Assembly (NCBI GenBank): GCA_031281345.1
Contig: JAITFN010000074.1
Coordinates: forward strand, 1-63,077
Direction of reading: 5' to 3'
DNA from: Candidatus Fibrimonadaceae bacterium
GTDB taxonomy: Bacteria > Fibrobacterota > Fibrobacteria > Fibrobacterales > Fibrobacteraceae
Length of the DNA stretch: 63,077 nt
The translations under genes and the position numbers were made by a program. Positions 52,758-62,979 of this stretch are shown here, piece by piece. The notes under the pieces were generated by a model. The model searched no databases. It worked only from the letters and a program-made list of their open reading frames with translations, and had not been told where the DNA came from. Position 1 is the first letter of the stretch; every line of letters begins with the position of its first letter.

Positions 52758-53565
52758 TCAAAGCCTCCAAAGCCACCTTGAAATCTGGTTTTGAATTTGG
52801 AAACCACAATTTGAAACTTTCTAAACCTTGGTGAATCAACATTCCAATTCCGCCAAGAGTTTTGCAGCCAATTTCCTCTGCCTCTTGCAAAAGCTGTGTT
52901 TTAAGCGGATTATACACAATATCAAAAACCACCACATTTTTGCTTAAAATGGATTTGTCTATCGGGCTTTGATTTATGTTGGGGTGCATTCCAAGCGGTG
53001 TTGCGTTGCAAAGCAAGTCTATGCTGTCTTTATGATTTTTTATTTCATCATAATTATACAAACTCAAATTCTCAAGATGCAAAGTCCATTTGTCTGCTTC
53101 TATGCTAAAAATTTTTAGTGATGCCGCACCACCTTCTTTCAAAAAGGCGTAAGCCAAGGCTTTTGCGGCACCGCCGCTGCCGAGCATAGCTATATTTTTG
53201 CCTTTAATTTCAATTCCAGCTTCTTCCAAATTTCTCAAAGCCCCCAAGCCATCCGTGCTGGTTCCGCAGAGTTTGCCGTCTTGCCAATAAAGGGTATTTA
53301 CGCTGCCTGTGGCTTTGGAAGTGGGCGAAATATAATCCAAAAAAGGCACAATCTGTTCCTTGAACGGAATACTCACATTTGCACCCTTAAAACCCATTGC
53401 CCTAAAACCTTCCACAGCTTCCTTCAAATTTTTTTCCGCGTGAAATGGAACATAAACCGCATTTATTCCGCAATTTTTCAAAAGTACATTCTGAATAGCC
53501 GGAGATTTTGTATGCTCCACCGGACAAGCAAATATGCCAAGAATTTCTGTTTTGCCGTTAATCAT
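52750..53565 (-). CDS. aroE: Shikimate dehydrogenase
   Basis: A 271-residue NADP-dependent enzyme reducing 3-dehydroshikimate. CPVEHTKSPAIQN holds the substrate Ser pair, GANVSIPFKEQIVPFLD the catalytic Lys (about 67), NTLYW and GTSTDGLGALRNL the substrate Asp, and MLGSGGAAKALAYAF the nucleotide fold. NATPLGM is intact. First gene of aroE-aroKB; TATATT ends 9 nt before the ATG. Confidence 0.95.
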   Translation of the reverse strand: MINGKTEILGIFACPVEHTKSPAIQNVLLKNCGINAVYVPFHAEKNLKEAVEGFRAMGFKGANVSIPFKEQIVPFLDYISPTSKATGSVNTLYWQDGKLCGTSTDGLGALRNLEEAGIEIKGKNIAMLGSGGAAKALAYAFLKEGGAASLKIFSIEADKWTLHLENLSLYNYDEIKNHKDSIDLLCNATPLGMHPNINQSPIDKSILSKNVVVFDIVYNPLKTQLLQEAEEIGCKTLGGIGMLIHQGLESFKLWFPNSKPDFKVALEALNE

Positions 53566-53594
53566 TTGAGTAGCAATATAGAAATTTCTATATT
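53566..53594. promoter_or_regulatory. Overlapping divergent promoters of aroE and the 53613 gene
   Basis: Plus strand: TTGAGT (53566-53571), 17 bp, TATATT (53589-53594); the 53613 gene then has GAGG 7 nt before its ATG. Minus strand: TATATT at 53575-53580, 9 nt before the aroE ATG. The centre, TATAGAAATTTCTATA (53577-53592), is a perfect palindrome serving both directions. Confidence 0.6.
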
Positions 53595-53612
53595 TCTTGA
53601 CGAGGTATCATT

Positions 53613-54134
53613 ATGAAAATTCTCAGCGTATTAACGGCGGTATTTGCAGCTTTCGCGATTTCTTATGCACAAAGCGAACCCAACCAAGAAATTTATTCCA
53701 AAGTCGTTATCGCTTGCCAAGATAATAAGGCGGTAAAAACAGGGCTTGCACAAATCACAAAAAAGAATGAAAAAGTTATAGATGCTTATGACAAAAGCGA
53801 GAGAAACGAAAAGGCCAAATACGAAAGAAATACAAGCGAGATTACTCTTGTAAGTACCGAGGGACCAAAGATTGTGAAATCTTATGCGGATTGCATGAAA
53901 ACCAAATTGCAAGGCAAAGAGTTTCGCGAGCAAAGCAATAAACTCACTGCCAAAATTTCGGTGACAAATGATGGGCGCTTGGTCAATAATAGTACAACAA
54001 CAACTGAACGCCCTGTTAAAAAAGGAAAAGCAACAAAGGTAGGCAACCCCACAATCACGCAGGGCAAATCGCTCTGGTGCGAAGACGAGATGAATAAATG
54101 CTTGCAGGCTACGATTGTTATTGAGCAGAAATAA
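53613..54134 (+). CDS. Hypothetical exported protein
   Basis: A 173-residue protein with signal MKILSVLTAVFAAFAISYA. The mature part is Lys/Thr-rich and predicted helical at first (KKNEKVIDAYDKSERNEKAKYE), then beta-like. It has four Cys (IACQD, ADCMK, LWCED, NKCLQ), which could form two disulfides in the periplasm. No family is recognised. GAGG precedes the ATG by 7 nt. It stands alone before carB, which has its own promoter. Confidence 0.6.
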   Translation: MKILSVLTAVFAAFAISYAQSEPNQEIYSKVVIACQDNKAVKTGLAQITKKNEKVIDAYDKSERNEKAKYERNTSEITLVSTEGPKIVKSYADCMKTKLQGKEFREQSNKLTAKISVTNDGRLVNNSTTTTERPVKKGKATKVGNPTITQGKSLWCEDEMNKCLQATIVIEQK

Positions 54135-54136
54135 AT

Positions 54137-54166
54137 TTGGGTACATTCCCAAAAATTTTCTACCTT
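54137..54166 (+). promoter_or_regulatory. Promoter for leaderless carB
   Basis: TTGGGT (54137-54142), 18 bp, TACCTT (54161-54166) preceded by AAAAATTTTC, then 7 nt (ACCCCCA) to ATG 54174. No Shine-Dalgarno site. Confidence 0.55.
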
Positions 54167-54173
54167 ACCCCCA

Positions 54174-57100
54174 ATGCCGAAACGCAACGACATAAAAAAG
54201 ATTCTCCTTATAGGTTCCGGGCCTATTGTCATTGGGCAAGCTTGCGAGTTTGATTATTCGGGGGTACAGGCTTGTAAATCGCTGAAAACTGAGGGGTATG
54301 AATTGGTGCTGGTGAATTCAAATCCGGCTACCATAATGACAGACCCAGATTTTGCGGATAGGACATATATAGAACCTCTTACAAAAGAAGCTTTGACAGA
54401 GATAATCCGCAGGGAACGCCCAGATGCCCTGCTGCCTACGCTAGGTGGACAAACTGCCCTGAACCTCGCTATGGAGCTTGCAGACGGTGGTGTGCTGGAA
54501 CGCTATGGTGTGACAATGCTTGGGGCAACTCCTGAGGTAATTCGCAAAGCCGAAGACAGAGGCTTGTTCAAAGAAGCTATGAAAAAAATAGGGCTTGATA
54601 TGCCACGTAGCGGAATCGCACATTCTTATGAAGAGGCTTGCAACATAAAAAATACGCTGGATACTTGGCCCCTTGTTATACGCCCAGGGTTCACACTTGG
54701 AGGCACAGGCGGCGGCATTGCTCAGAACGAAAAAGAATTCAAGGAAATATGCGAAAGAGGTTTGTATTACTCTCCCACAAAAGAATTGCTGATTGAAGAA
54801 TCCATTGAAGGCTGGAAAGAATTTGAACTTGAAATAATGAGAGACACCAAAGACAACTGCGTTATTGTTTGCTCAATTGAAAACATAGACCCAATGGGAA
54901 TTCACACAGGCGATTCAATTACCGTGGCTCCTGCTCTAACGCTCACCGACCAGGAATATCAAAAATTGAGAGATGCTGGCATTGCGGTTATGCGCGAGAT
55001 TGGAGTTAGCACGGGCGGTTCAAATGTGCAGTTTGCCATTAACCCAAATGACGGGCGTTTGATTGTTATTGAAATGAACCCGAGAGTTTCAAGGTCTTCA
55101 GCACTCGCTTCAAAAGCAACCGGATTTCCCATTGCAAAAATAGCCGCCAAATTAGCGGTTGGCTACACATTAGACGAAATTTCAAACGATATAACCCAAA
55201 AAACACGTGCCTGCTTTGAACCTTCAATAGATTATATCGTAACCAAAATTCCTCGCTTTGCATTTGAAAAATTCACAGGCGCAGACGACAAGCTCGGAAC
55301 ACAAATGAAATCTGTTGGCGAGGCTATGGCTATTGGGCGCACATTTAAGCAGTCTTTTCAAAAAGCACTCCGCTCTTTGGAAACGGGCAGGGCTGGTTTT
55401 GGAGCAGACGGAAAAGAGCATTTATTCAAAAACCTAAGCGATGAAGAGTTAAAGACAAAAATAGGCATAGGCAGCGCGAACCGCATATATATGGTGCTTG
55501 AAGCCATTACTCGCAAATGGGGTGTTGAAAAAATTTATGAACTCACAAAAATAGACCGCTGGTTTTTGCGGCAATTTGAGGAACTTGCAGAATATGAGCA
55601 GGAGATTCGTTCCGCAAAAAATTTAGAGGGTCTTGCAAAAGACTACTTGCTTTTTGAGCAAGCAAAAGAATTCGGTTTTTCCGATAAGCAAATTGCAAAC
55701 ATTCTTTGCGAAAAAGAAGAATTTGTTAGAAAAAAGCGAAAAGAAATAAATCTCCGTCCGCAGTTCCATAAAGTTGATACCTGTGCCGCCGAATTCAGAG
55801 CCTTTACTCCTTATTTATATTCAAGCTATTCAAGCGGTGCAAAAAATTCCAAATACGAAGAGACAACTACAACAGAAAAGAAAAAAATTCTCATATTAGG
55901 CGGTGGGCCAAATCGCAGTGGACAAGGAATAGAATTTGATTATTGCTGCGTTCACGCTTCTTTCGCACTCAGAAAAGCTGGCTTTGAAACAATAATGCTA
56001 AATTCAAACCCCGAAACCGTTTCAACCGATTACGATACTTCTGATAAACTTTATTTTGAACCATTGACTTTGGAAGATGTTCTTGAAGTTTATGAAAGGG
56101 AAAATTGTTTTGGCACTATCGTGCAATTCGGTGGGCAAACACCGCTGAATTTGGCAGAAGGATTGAAAGCAAATGGCGTAAACATAATAGGCACATCTCC
56201 AACTGATATTGCCGTTGCAGAAGACCGCGAGCTTTTTGCGAATATGATTAAAAAACTGGGGATTTTGCAGCCACCCAATGGACTTGCAAAAACCGAAGAA
56301 GAAGCCGAAAAAATCGCAGAGCGAATAGGCTATCCAGTGCTTATGCGCCCCTCATTTGTTTTGGGTGGCAGGGCTATGGTTATAGTTTACGATAAAGTTG
56401 GTTTGCACGAATATATGGCAAAAGCTATGGAAGTTTCGGAAGGCAGAGCCATTTTGATAGACAGCTTTTTGGAAAACGCCACCGAGGTGGATGTGGATTG
56501 CCTCTCAGACGGAGAGACCCAGGTTATAGGCGGCATAATGGAACACGTGGAACTAGCGGGAGTGCATTCCGGCGATAGCGCTTGCACAATTCCGCCAGTA
56601 ACGCTTTCTGAACAAACTCAAAACACCATAAGAAAACACACAAAGGCAATGGCAAAGGAGCTGAATGTTTGCGGCTTGATGAATGTTCAATATGCCATAC
56701 AAAACGAAACTGTTTATGTGCTGGAAGTAAACCCAAGGGCTTCTAGAACCGTTCCATTTGTGAGCAAGGCCATAGGCGTTCCGCTTGCAAAAATTGCCTC
56801 GCTTTGCATGGCTGGCAAAAAATTGAAAGATATTGGTTTTACCAAAGAATTTATACCGAGCCATTTTTCTGTTAAAGAAGCGGTATTCCCATTTGCGCGC
56901 TTCCCTGGCGTGGACATAATTTTAAGCCCAGAAATGAAATCCACGGGCGAAGTTATGGGCATAGACCGAGCAGCGAGTATGGCATATTTGAAAAGTCAGA
57001 CAGCTTCCGGCAGTAAATTGCCTAAAAGCGGGAATATTTTCCTAAGTTTGCGCAAGGAAGACCGAGCCGCCGCAATTCCATATATAAAAAAATTAGTGGA

Positions 57101-57449
57101 ACTAGGTTTTACTCTTTATTGCACAAGGGGAACAAGCACAATGCTTAGAAACAGCGGAATTCCGACAAACGCTGTATTCAAAGTGGCAGACGGCAGGCCA
57201 AACGCTGTGGATTTAATAGAAGAAGGCAAACTCGCTTGGATAGTGAACACGCCCAGCAAAGGTGAAAAACCGGCAAGCGATGAAATGAAAATCCGCACAA
57301 ACTGCCTAATGCACGGTATTCCGGTCACCACCACGTTGCACGGTTTGCAACGCACAGTTGACGGTTTGTACGCTATAAAAAAATTAGATATTATGGATGT
57401 GTGTAGTTTACAAGAATATTCCAGACATAGTCCGGTGGTGGAAGTATGA
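54174..57449 (+). CDS. carB: Carbamoyl-phosphate synthase large subunit
   Basis: A 1091-residue enzyme making carbamoyl phosphate for pyrimidines and arginine. Both ATP-grasp halves are present: [20 protein letters not shown] at the start and [19 protein letters not shown] near 575. [12 protein letters not shown] and [11 protein letters not shown] are the two nucleotide loops; [18 protein letters not shown] and [16 protein letters not shown] are the metal sites. The C-terminal MGS allosteric domain (about 950-1091) is intact. The carA gene is not in the window. Overlaps the GGDEF gene by 4 nt (ATGA). Confidence 0.98.
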   Translation: MPKRNDIKKILLIGSGPIVIGQACEFDYSGVQACKSLKTEGYELVLVNSNPATIMTDPDFADRTYIEPLTKEALTEIIRRERPDALLPTLGGQTALNLAMELADGGVLERYGVTMLGATPEVIRKAEDRGLFKEAMKKIGLDMPRSGIAHSYEEACNIKNTLDTWPLVIRPGFTLGGTGGGIAQNEKEFKEICERGLYYSPTKELLIEESIEGWKEFELEIMRDTKDNCVIVCSIENIDPMGIHTGDSITVAPALTLTDQEYQKLRDAGIAVMREIGVSTGGSNVQFAINPNDGRLIVIEMNPRVSRSSALASKATGFPIAKIAAKLAVGYTLDEISNDITQKTRACFEPSIDYIVTKIPRFAFEKFTGADDKLGTQMKSVGEAMAIGRTFKQSFQKALRSLETGRAGFGADGKEHLFKNLSDEELKTKIGIGSANRIYMVLEAITRKWGVEKIYELTKIDRWFLRQFEELAEYEQEIRSAKNLEGLAKDYLLFEQAKEFGFSDKQIANILCEKEEFVRKKRKEINLRPQFHKVDTCAAEFRAFTPYLYSSYSSGAKNSKYEETTTTEKKKILILGGGPNRSGQGIEFDYCCVHASFALRKAGFETIMLNSNPETVSTDYDTSDKLYFEPLTLEDVLEVYERENCFGTIVQFGGQTPLNLAEGLKANGVNIIGTSPTDIAVAEDRELFANMIKKLGILQPPNGLAKTEEEAEKIAERIGYPVLMRPSFVLGGRAMVIVYDKVGLHEYMAKAMEVSEGRAILIDSFLENATEVDVDCLSDGETQVIGGIMEHVELAGVHSGDSACTIPPVTLSEQTQNTIRKHTKAMAKELNVCGLMNVQYAIQNETVYVLEVNPRASRTVPFVSKAIGVPLAKIASLCMAGKKLKDIGFTKEFIPSHFSVKEAVFPFARFPGVDIILSPEMKSTGEVMGIDRAASMAYLKSQTASGSKLPKSGNIFLSLRKEDRAAAIPYIKKLVELGFTLYCTRGTSTMLRNSGIPTNAVFKVADGRPNAVDLIEEGKLAWIVNTPSKGEKPASDEMKIRTNCLMHGIPVTTTLHGLQRTVDGLYAIKKLDIMDVCSLQEYSRHSPVVEV

Positions 57450-59077
57450 CAAAAAGCATTTTTTCTATACCTGTTTCTCGTAGGCATCAAACTACTATGC
57501 AACGCAGATTTATTATTTTTTCTTTTATTTTGTTTCTGCTTATATTCTTGCTTGGAAGTGTTGCATTTATCATTTTAACAGATAGAATTCAGCATAGAAA
57601 TGTTGGATATGAACTAATGCAAATAATTGAAATGGAGAGGCTCAAATTGGAAGCCTCTTTGAATAGCGAAATTGCTATAGCTTTAAAAATGGCAAATTCC
57701 CCATTGATACAACGGTATTTTTCAGATCCCACAAATGCCGAACTGCAAAAAATTGCCTTTGAGGAATTATCTGGATATCGCAAAGCTTTTGCAAGCAACT
57801 CAATTTTTTGGGTGAATGATATTGATAAAAAATATTTCTCCAATGAATCTTATGTATATACAGTTGATACAGCAGACATAAATGAACGCTGGTATATGAC
57901 AACTCTTAACGGAATGAAAAATTACTATTTCAATATTGAGTATAACACCAACCTCAATGTAGTAAATCTCTGGATAAATGCACTGGTCTTTGACAATCAG
58001 CATAAACCTATTGGCATTGTGGGAACCGGTGTAAATCTGTCTGATTTTATAAATAACGTATATCAAAATTATTTAGGAACTGCGGAACTGTATTTTCTTA
58101 AAGATGATGGAGAAATAACTGGAGCAAGCGATGTTGCTCTTGTTGAAAATAAAGAAAACATAGCAAAAGTGTTAGGTCTTACTGGCATAGAAATTCTCGA
58201 CAGAACAAAAGAATTAAAAGCCAATGGAAAAATTGAATATTTTGAAACAAAAAGCAAAAAAGAGATAATTGCAATTGGCTTAATCCCTGCTTTGAATTGG
58301 TATATAAGTGCTGTGTGTCCTATTGATATTGGAAGTTCTCTGCGTGGCATGATTATTCTTTTTGGAATAATGATGGCGATTATCTTTGCTATTTTTGTGG
58401 TTTTCAATATATTTGTTCTTGGAATGTTGGAACCGCTCAATCGCATGGTAAAAACAATAAATCAAACATTATTTGATTGGGAATTAAAACCGAGCGAAGA
58501 TAATTCTCAAAAAGATGAAATAAGAACTCTCGGTGAATTTTTAAATATGACCATAATTGACCAGCTAACTGGTATTTACAATAGGCGGTATATGGATGGA
58601 CATTTGAAAAAAATCATCAAATCAATGGCTCGTACCAATAGCAACCTAAGTTTGCTGATTATAGACATTGATTATTTTAAAAAATACAATGATACGTATG
58701 GTCACCACGCTGGCGATAATTGCCTTAGAACAATAGCCAACGCTCTTTCTAAATGCGTATCTAGAGACTTGGATTTTGTTGCAAGGTATGGTGGAGAGGA
58801 ATTTGCCGTTGTTTTGCCCAATACTGGCAAAAATGGTGCTCACGTGATTGCAGAAAAATTATTGGAAAAAGTACGTGAGTGCAATATGCCTCATAAAGCA
58901 AGCCACATAGCAGATTGTGTAACTATCTCCGTTGGAGGCACAACTAGCATCGTTAAACATTTTCATCACGTGCAAGACTACATAAAAGCAGCCGACAAAG
59001 CCTTATACGAATCCAAAAAAAATGGTCGCAATAGATATACATTTGAGAACTTTGAAGAACATGCAGGCGGTTCCTGA
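57446..59077 (+). CDS. Membrane diguanylate cyclase with periplasmic sensor domain
   Basis: A 543-residue protein: helix 1 (about 22-45), a periplasmic dCache-like sensor (about 50-290; [14 protein letters not shown] and ERWYMTTL are typical), helix 2 (about 298-325), a short linker and a GGDEF domain (about 375-535). The active site is GGEEF (449-453), with [14 protein letters not shown] upstream and an intact inhibitory RxxD site (RDLD, five residues before). It should therefore make c-di-GMP and be product-inhibited. Coupled to carB by a 4-nt overlap. Confidence 0.92.
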   Translation: MTKSIFSIPVSRRHQTTMQRRFIIFSFILFLLIFLLGSVAFIILTDRIQHRNVGYELMQIIEMERLKLEASLNSEIAIALKMANSPLIQRYFSDPTNAELQKIAFEELSGYRKAFASNSIFWVNDIDKKYFSNESYVYTVDTADINERWYMTTLNGMKNYYFNIEYNTNLNVVNLWINALVFDNQHKPIGIVGTGVNLSDFINNVYQNYLGTAELYFLKDDGEITGASDVALVENKENIAKVLGLTGIEILDRTKELKANGKIEYFETKSKKEIIAIGLIPALNWYISAVCPIDIGSSLRGMIILFGIMMAIIFAIFVVFNIFVLGMLEPLNRMVKTINQTLFDWELKPSEDNSQKDEIRTLGEFLNMTIIDQLTGIYNRRYMDGHLKKIIKSMARTNSNLSLLIIDIDYFKKYNDTYGHHAGDNCLRTIANALSKCVSRDLDFVARYGGEEFAVVLPNTGKNGAHVIAEKLLEKVRECNMPHKASHIADCVTISVGGTTSIVKHFHHVQDYIKAADKALYESKKNGRNRYTFENFEEHAGGS

Positions 59078-59101
59078 GCAATTTTACTAATGGAGGCAAA
59101 T

Positions 59102-59476
59102 ATGGCAAGAAAAGAAATAAGTTCAAAAGATATTGCGGCAGTGGGTCCGTATTCTCTTGGCGTGAACGTAGATGGGCTTGTGTTTTTTTCGGGGCAAATA
59201 CCGATTGACCCAAAAACGGGGAAACTGGTGGAAGGCGATGTTAAAGCGCAAACTGAACAGGTATTCAGCAATATATTCAATTTGCTGGAGAGCGCAGGAC
59301 TAACTCCCGATAATGTTCAAAAGGTAAATGTTTTTTTAACTGATATGAACGACTTTCAAGCGATGAACGAAGTGTATAAAAATAAATTCAATAAACCCTA
59401 TCCGGCACGGAGCACTCTTGGAGTTGCTGCTTTGCCTTTGGGTTCAAAAGTTGAAATAGAAATAATTGCAAAATGA
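59102..59476 (+). CDS. ridA: RidA-family imine deaminase (YjgF/UK114)
   Basis: A 124-residue enzyme that removes reactive enamine/imine intermediates. GPYSLGVNVDGLVFFSGQIP, NVFLTDMNDF and YPARSTLGVAALPLG with the catalytic Arg are present, ending KVEIEIIA with the conserved Glu. GGAGG lies 5 nt before ATG 59102; the ATG at 59090 is too near the site. It is placed between the cyclase and HD-GYP genes and overlaps the latter by 4 nt. Confidence 0.93.
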   Translation: MARKEISSKDIAAVGPYSLGVNVDGLVFFSGQIPIDPKTGKLVEGDVKAQTEQVFSNIFNLLESAGLTPDNVQKVNVFLTDMNDFQAMNEVYKNKFNKPYPARSTLGVAALPLGSKVEIEIIAK

Positions 59477-61212
59477 TTTTTGCGGTAATATATTTTGTTA
59501 TATCTTTCATCGTGCTTTTTCTCGGCACGTTTCAAATTGTTGGAAAAAACCAGCGTAGCACTTTGAACTGGTATTTTTTTGCTATATGCACAATAATTGC
59601 CATCTCCACTTTCAACAACAGCATTATATTTTATAAAGCATTTTCAGAAGGCGTAGATTTACGCGAATCAAATTATATTTTTAGCAAATTAAATATGATT
59701 CTCTCATCAATAAAAATTATGATAGTTCCGTTTCTTTTCTCATTTATACTTAATCTTTCAAAAATCAAATCCAAGGGAATTAAAATATTGCAGTTTGCTT
59801 CGTTCTTTACCAGTACCCTTACCTTTTCCGTAATATTTATTATTATCGTTGCGTTTGCTGACCCAATGAGCATTATATCTTCAAATTTTAATAGACTTGC
59901 CATTTTAAATGTTATTTTCTGCTCCTGTTGTTTGATATATCTACAATATAAATGGATAAAAAGCGCATATCTAAAACGTGACCGTTTACAAGCAAAAACA
60001 ATATTAATAGGTTCTCTGGTATCGCTTATTTTTCTTGCTGGTCAATTGATTTCTTCTACATATTGGATGGAAATTATCCCTTTTATTGCGTTATTGGCAC
60101 TTATCTTTATTTTTAACGATTATGCCAACCAATACAATAACTTCAGTTTTAATGTTGCCAACCTTGCCAAATATGTTTACACTGCGGTTAAACTGCCTGT
60201 GCTTATTCTTGATGATACAGGCGATATTATGCTCTGCAATGCAGCTTCGGAAAGTTTTTTCAAGAAAAATACCGAACAACTCACTAATATAAAATTGTTT
60301 GATCTATTTGATTTTGCAGAAGATATTTCATTTTCTTCGCATCGTCATAAAAAAGATGCCTCCGTTTTCAACTGCGATGCAGTTTGCCTTGTTGAGGGGC
60401 AAAAATGCCAAGTTTCGCTGAATTATGTCTATGATAAATTTGACGAAATGATATGCACAGTTGTGATAGTAACAGACATAACAGAGAAAGAGGATTTGAT
60501 AAGGCAGCTCAATGAATCCCACGCCAAAATTGAGCGTTTCAACAAGGAATTGCAATCCGAAGTTGATAGGCAAACTGAAAGCATTCGCAATCTTCAAAAA
60601 GCCATTGTATATTCTATGAGCGATTTAATAGAAAAAAAGGACGGCTACACTGGAGAACACACTAGGCGAGTAAGCGAATATGTTGCTATTTTGCTGCGCG
60701 AATTGGTAAAGCGTGGCTATAAACTCACTGAATCGGAAATTCAAAGAATAGCGGAATCTTCCCTATTGCACGATATGGGGAAAATTGCAATACCAGACAA
60801 CATTCTTCTTAAAAGCGGAAAATTGACCGATGAAGAATTTGAAGCGATGAAAAGCCACAGCACAACAGGCGCGGATTCTCTGCAAAAGTCAATGCAGTTT
60901 GCAAAGGATAACGACTTTTTGAAAAGTGCCTTTATAATGGCTAAACATCACCACGAAAGATGGAACGGCAGCGGCTACCCAGATGGCAAAAAAGAAAATG
61001 AGATACCTCTTCTCGCACGTGTAATAGCCATTGCCGATGTTTATGATGCACTGCGCTCTAAACGCTCATATAAAGAGCCGTTAAGCCGTGAGAAAGCAAA
61101 ATCAATTATATTAGAAGAAACAGGCCGCCAATTTGACCCAGAATTAGTTGATGTTTTTTTAGCAGTAGAGCCTGAGTTTCACGAGTTTTGCGAAGCTACT
61201 CGGAATATATGA
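59473..61212 (+). CDS. HD-GYP phosphodiesterase with membrane N-terminus and PAS domain
   Basis: A 579-residue protein. About seven hydrophobic helices fill 1-225 (a 7TM-type sensor), followed by a PAS-like domain (about 235-345; LPVLILDDTGDIMLCNAASESFF), a coiled coil (345-385) and an HD-GYP domain (390-570). The HD pair is H433-D434 in LLHDMGKIAIPDN, with HHERWNGSGYPDG near 494. It should degrade c-di-GMP. Overlaps ridA by 4 nt, so maker and breaker of the messenger share an operon. Confidence 0.92.
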   Translation: MIFAVIYFVISFIVLFLGTFQIVGKNQRSTLNWYFFAICTIIAISTFNNSIIFYKAFSEGVDLRESNYIFSKLNMILSSIKIMIVPFLFSFILNLSKIKSKGIKILQFASFFTSTLTFSVIFIIIVAFADPMSIISSNFNRLAILNVIFCSCCLIYLQYKWIKSAYLKRDRLQAKTILIGSLVSLIFLAGQLISSTYWMEIIPFIALLALIFIFNDYANQYNNFSFNVANLAKYVYTAVKLPVLILDDTGDIMLCNAASESFFKKNTEQLTNIKLFDLFDFAEDISFSSHRHKKDASVFNCDAVCLVEGQKCQVSLNYVYDKFDEMICTVVIVTDITEKEDLIRQLNESHAKIERFNKELQSEVDRQTESIRNLQKAIVYSMSDLIEKKDGYTGEHTRRVSEYVAILLRELVKRGYKLTESEIQRIAESSLLHDMGKIAIPDNILLKSGKLTDEEFEAMKSHSTTGADSLQKSMQFAKDNDFLKSAFIMAKHHHERWNGSGYPDGKKENEIPLLARVIAIADVYDALRSKRSYKEPLSREKAKSIILEETGRQFDPELVDVFLAVEPEFHEFCEATRNI

Positions 61213-61239
61213 GATAATATTCTGACAAAAGAAATTTTC

Positions 61240-61245
61240 TACTTT
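61240..61245 (+). promoter_or_regulatory. -10-like element for the SIMPL gene
   Basis: TACTTT preceded by GAAATTTTC, followed by a 22-nt gap that holds AAAAAGGA before ATG 61268. Leadered. Confidence 0.4.
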
Positions 61246-61267
61246 AATAAAAAAAGGAAACAATCCC

Positions 61268-62011
61268 ATGAAAACAAACCACTTCCTAGCCTACACCTTA
61301 GCATTGCTTGCAACATTCCCCTTTGCTTGCAACAAACAACCAGAACCGCAAAACCAAAGCAAAATTTCCGTATCTGGAATCGGCACGGTAGCAGCCCAGC
61401 CAGATATGATTCAAATGAGCATTACTTTGAGCAAAGTTGCTCAAACAACTAAAATGGCTCAAGAAGAGATAAACAAAATGGTTAGGCAGGCTATGAAAGT
61501 ATTAAAAGAGGCAAACATTGAAGATAAAAATATAAATACAGCCTCACTTAGGTTTAACTCAGAATATGACTATGGAAAGGGGCGGCGTATTTTAATTGGG
61601 CAAAGAGCCGAACAAAGCATAACTTTTTCTATTGAAGGTATCAACAAAGATAATGAAAAAGTATCTGGAATAATTGACCAACTTATACAAATCAACGGAA
61701 TAGAATTAAATCAGGTAAATTTTAGCGTAAAAAATCCAACCGAGTATTATGTTAAATCCCGTGAACTCGCATATAAAAAAGCTGTTGAAAAAGCCAATCA
61801 ATATGCAGAACTGTCTAAACTCAAAATCATCAAAGTATTGAGCATATCAGAAAATGGATTTCAGCAAATTTCGCCAATACAAAATAGATTATATAACCAA
61901 AGAGCAGTTTTTGCAGAAGAAGCTGCTATGGCTGCTACCGATGCAACGGTATTGCCAATGGGTGATTTGGAAATAACAACTAATATATCGGTTGTGTTTT
62001 CGTTGGAATGA
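61268..62011 (+). CDS. SIMPL-domain (DUF541) lipoprotein
   Basis: A 247-residue lipoprotein with lipobox FPFAC (about 19-23). The SIMPL/DUF541 signature starts at ISVSGIGTVAAQPDMIQMSITLSK (shown in the family as GxGxVxxxPDxxxVxxxV), with a GIELNQVNFSVKNPTEYY middle block and RELAYKKAVEKANQYAELSKLKI near 165-190. The C-terminus is PMGDLEITTNISVVFSLE. Such proteins are periplasmic and of uncertain function, linked in some species to oxidative or envelope stress. Confidence 0.88.
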   Translation: MKTNHFLAYTLALLATFPFACNKQPEPQNQSKISVSGIGTVAAQPDMIQMSITLSKVAQTTKMAQEEINKMVRQAMKVLKEANIEDKNINTASLRFNSEYDYGKGRRILIGQRAEQSITFSIEGINKDNEKVSGIIDQLIQINGIELNQVNFSVKNPTEYYVKSRELAYKKAVEKANQYAELSKLKIIKVLSISENGFQQISPIQNRLYNQRAVFAEEAAMAATDATVLPMGDLEITTNISVVFSLE

Positions 62012-62025
62012 AAAATAAATAAATT

Positions 62026-62472
62026 ATGATTATCAACCTTGAACAGAATCCCTCACAAAAAGATATTGAGATATCAATTACATATCCGGTAAAGAATAAA
62101 ATTGTTGAACGTATTATATCATTTGTAAAATCGGTTGATATACAAATAGAGTGCCATTCAGATTACGGTGTAAAATTGATAAATGCCACAGATATTTATT
62201 ATATTGAAAGTGTTGACGGAAAAACTGTTGCCTGTTGCGAAAAAGAGAGTTATTTTGTAAAAAGCCGCTTGTATCAGATATATGAAAAATTAAAGGACAA
62301 TGGTTTTATACAAGTTAGCAAATATTGTATTTTAAACATTAACAAACTGGACAAATTCAGACCATTAGACAATAATCGTTTGGAAGCTGTGTTATCCAAT
62401 GGGGCTTTTTTATGTATTACCAGAAAATATATTTCTGGTATAAAACAAATTTTGCAGGAGATGAACAGATGA
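62026..62472 (+). CDS. LytTR-domain transcriptional regulator
   Basis: A 148-residue regulator without a receiver domain. The LytTR DNA-binding domain covers about 45-145: INATDIYYIESVDGKTVACCE, FVKSRLYQIYEKLKDNGFIQVSKYCILNINKLD and LSNGAFLCITRKYISGIKQIL. The paired DUF3021 membrane protein overlaps by 4 nt, as in LytTR-DUF3021 (LTR-type) regulator-inhibitor pairs of Firmicutes. It probably regulates its own operon. Confidence 0.9.
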   Translation: MIINLEQNPSQKDIEISITYPVKNKIVERIISFVKSVDIQIECHSDYGVKLINATDIYYIESVDGKTVACCEKESYFVKSRLYQIYEKLKDNGFIQVSKYCILNINKLDKFRPLDNNRLEAVLSNGAFLCITRKYISGIKQILQEMNR

Positions 62473-62888
62473 ATGGAATGAAAAAAATAATCAATGATAT
62501 AATGTTTATCACAGGAGCGGCTTTGGTTATTCTGGCGATATTCTCGTTATTGTTCAGCGTTGAAATTTCTTTTGTCCCTACTATTTTTGAAATTTTCGCT
62601 GCAAACATTGTTATTATCCTAGGTCTTTATCTGCGTGAGAAATTTGAAATCCGCAATTTAATCATTGAGTATTTGGTTGATATAAGCTATATCATTGCCG
62701 TTCTTGTTGTATTTGGGCTTATATTTAATTGGTATCACGCAGTACCTGTGTGGCTGCTTCTTGCAATGGCGATTGTAATATACATATTTGCTATGATATT
62801 CACCGCTACAAAAATCAAAAAAGATGCAGAAGAATTAAATAAATTATTGCAAAAACGTCAGGAAAATCAAGCCGACAATGCATCTTAA
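62469..62888 (+). CDS. DUF3021-type membrane protein, LytTR partner
   Basis: A 139-residue protein with four predicted helices (about 12-32, 40-58, 72-92, 98-118) and a charged C-terminus KKDAEELNKLLQKRQEN. Layout and position match DUF3021 proteins, which in related pairs hold the LytTR regulator inactive at the membrane. ATG 62469 overlaps the LytTR stop by 4 nt (ATGA), with GGAG 8 nt upstream. Confidence 0.8.
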   Translation: MNGMKKIINDIMFITGAALVILAIFSLLFSVEISFVPTIFEIFAANIVIILGLYLREKFEIRNLIIEYLVDISYIIAVLVVFGLIFNWYHAVPVWLLLAMAIVIYIFAMIFTATKIKKDAEELNKLLQKRQENQADNAS

Positions 62889-62979
62889 CATCAGATTTAT
62901 GCATTTTGTTTAATTTCCTTAAAGTTTTTCCTTTATATGCCGATAAATATAGCAGGATTATTAAATTATAGGATTTATT

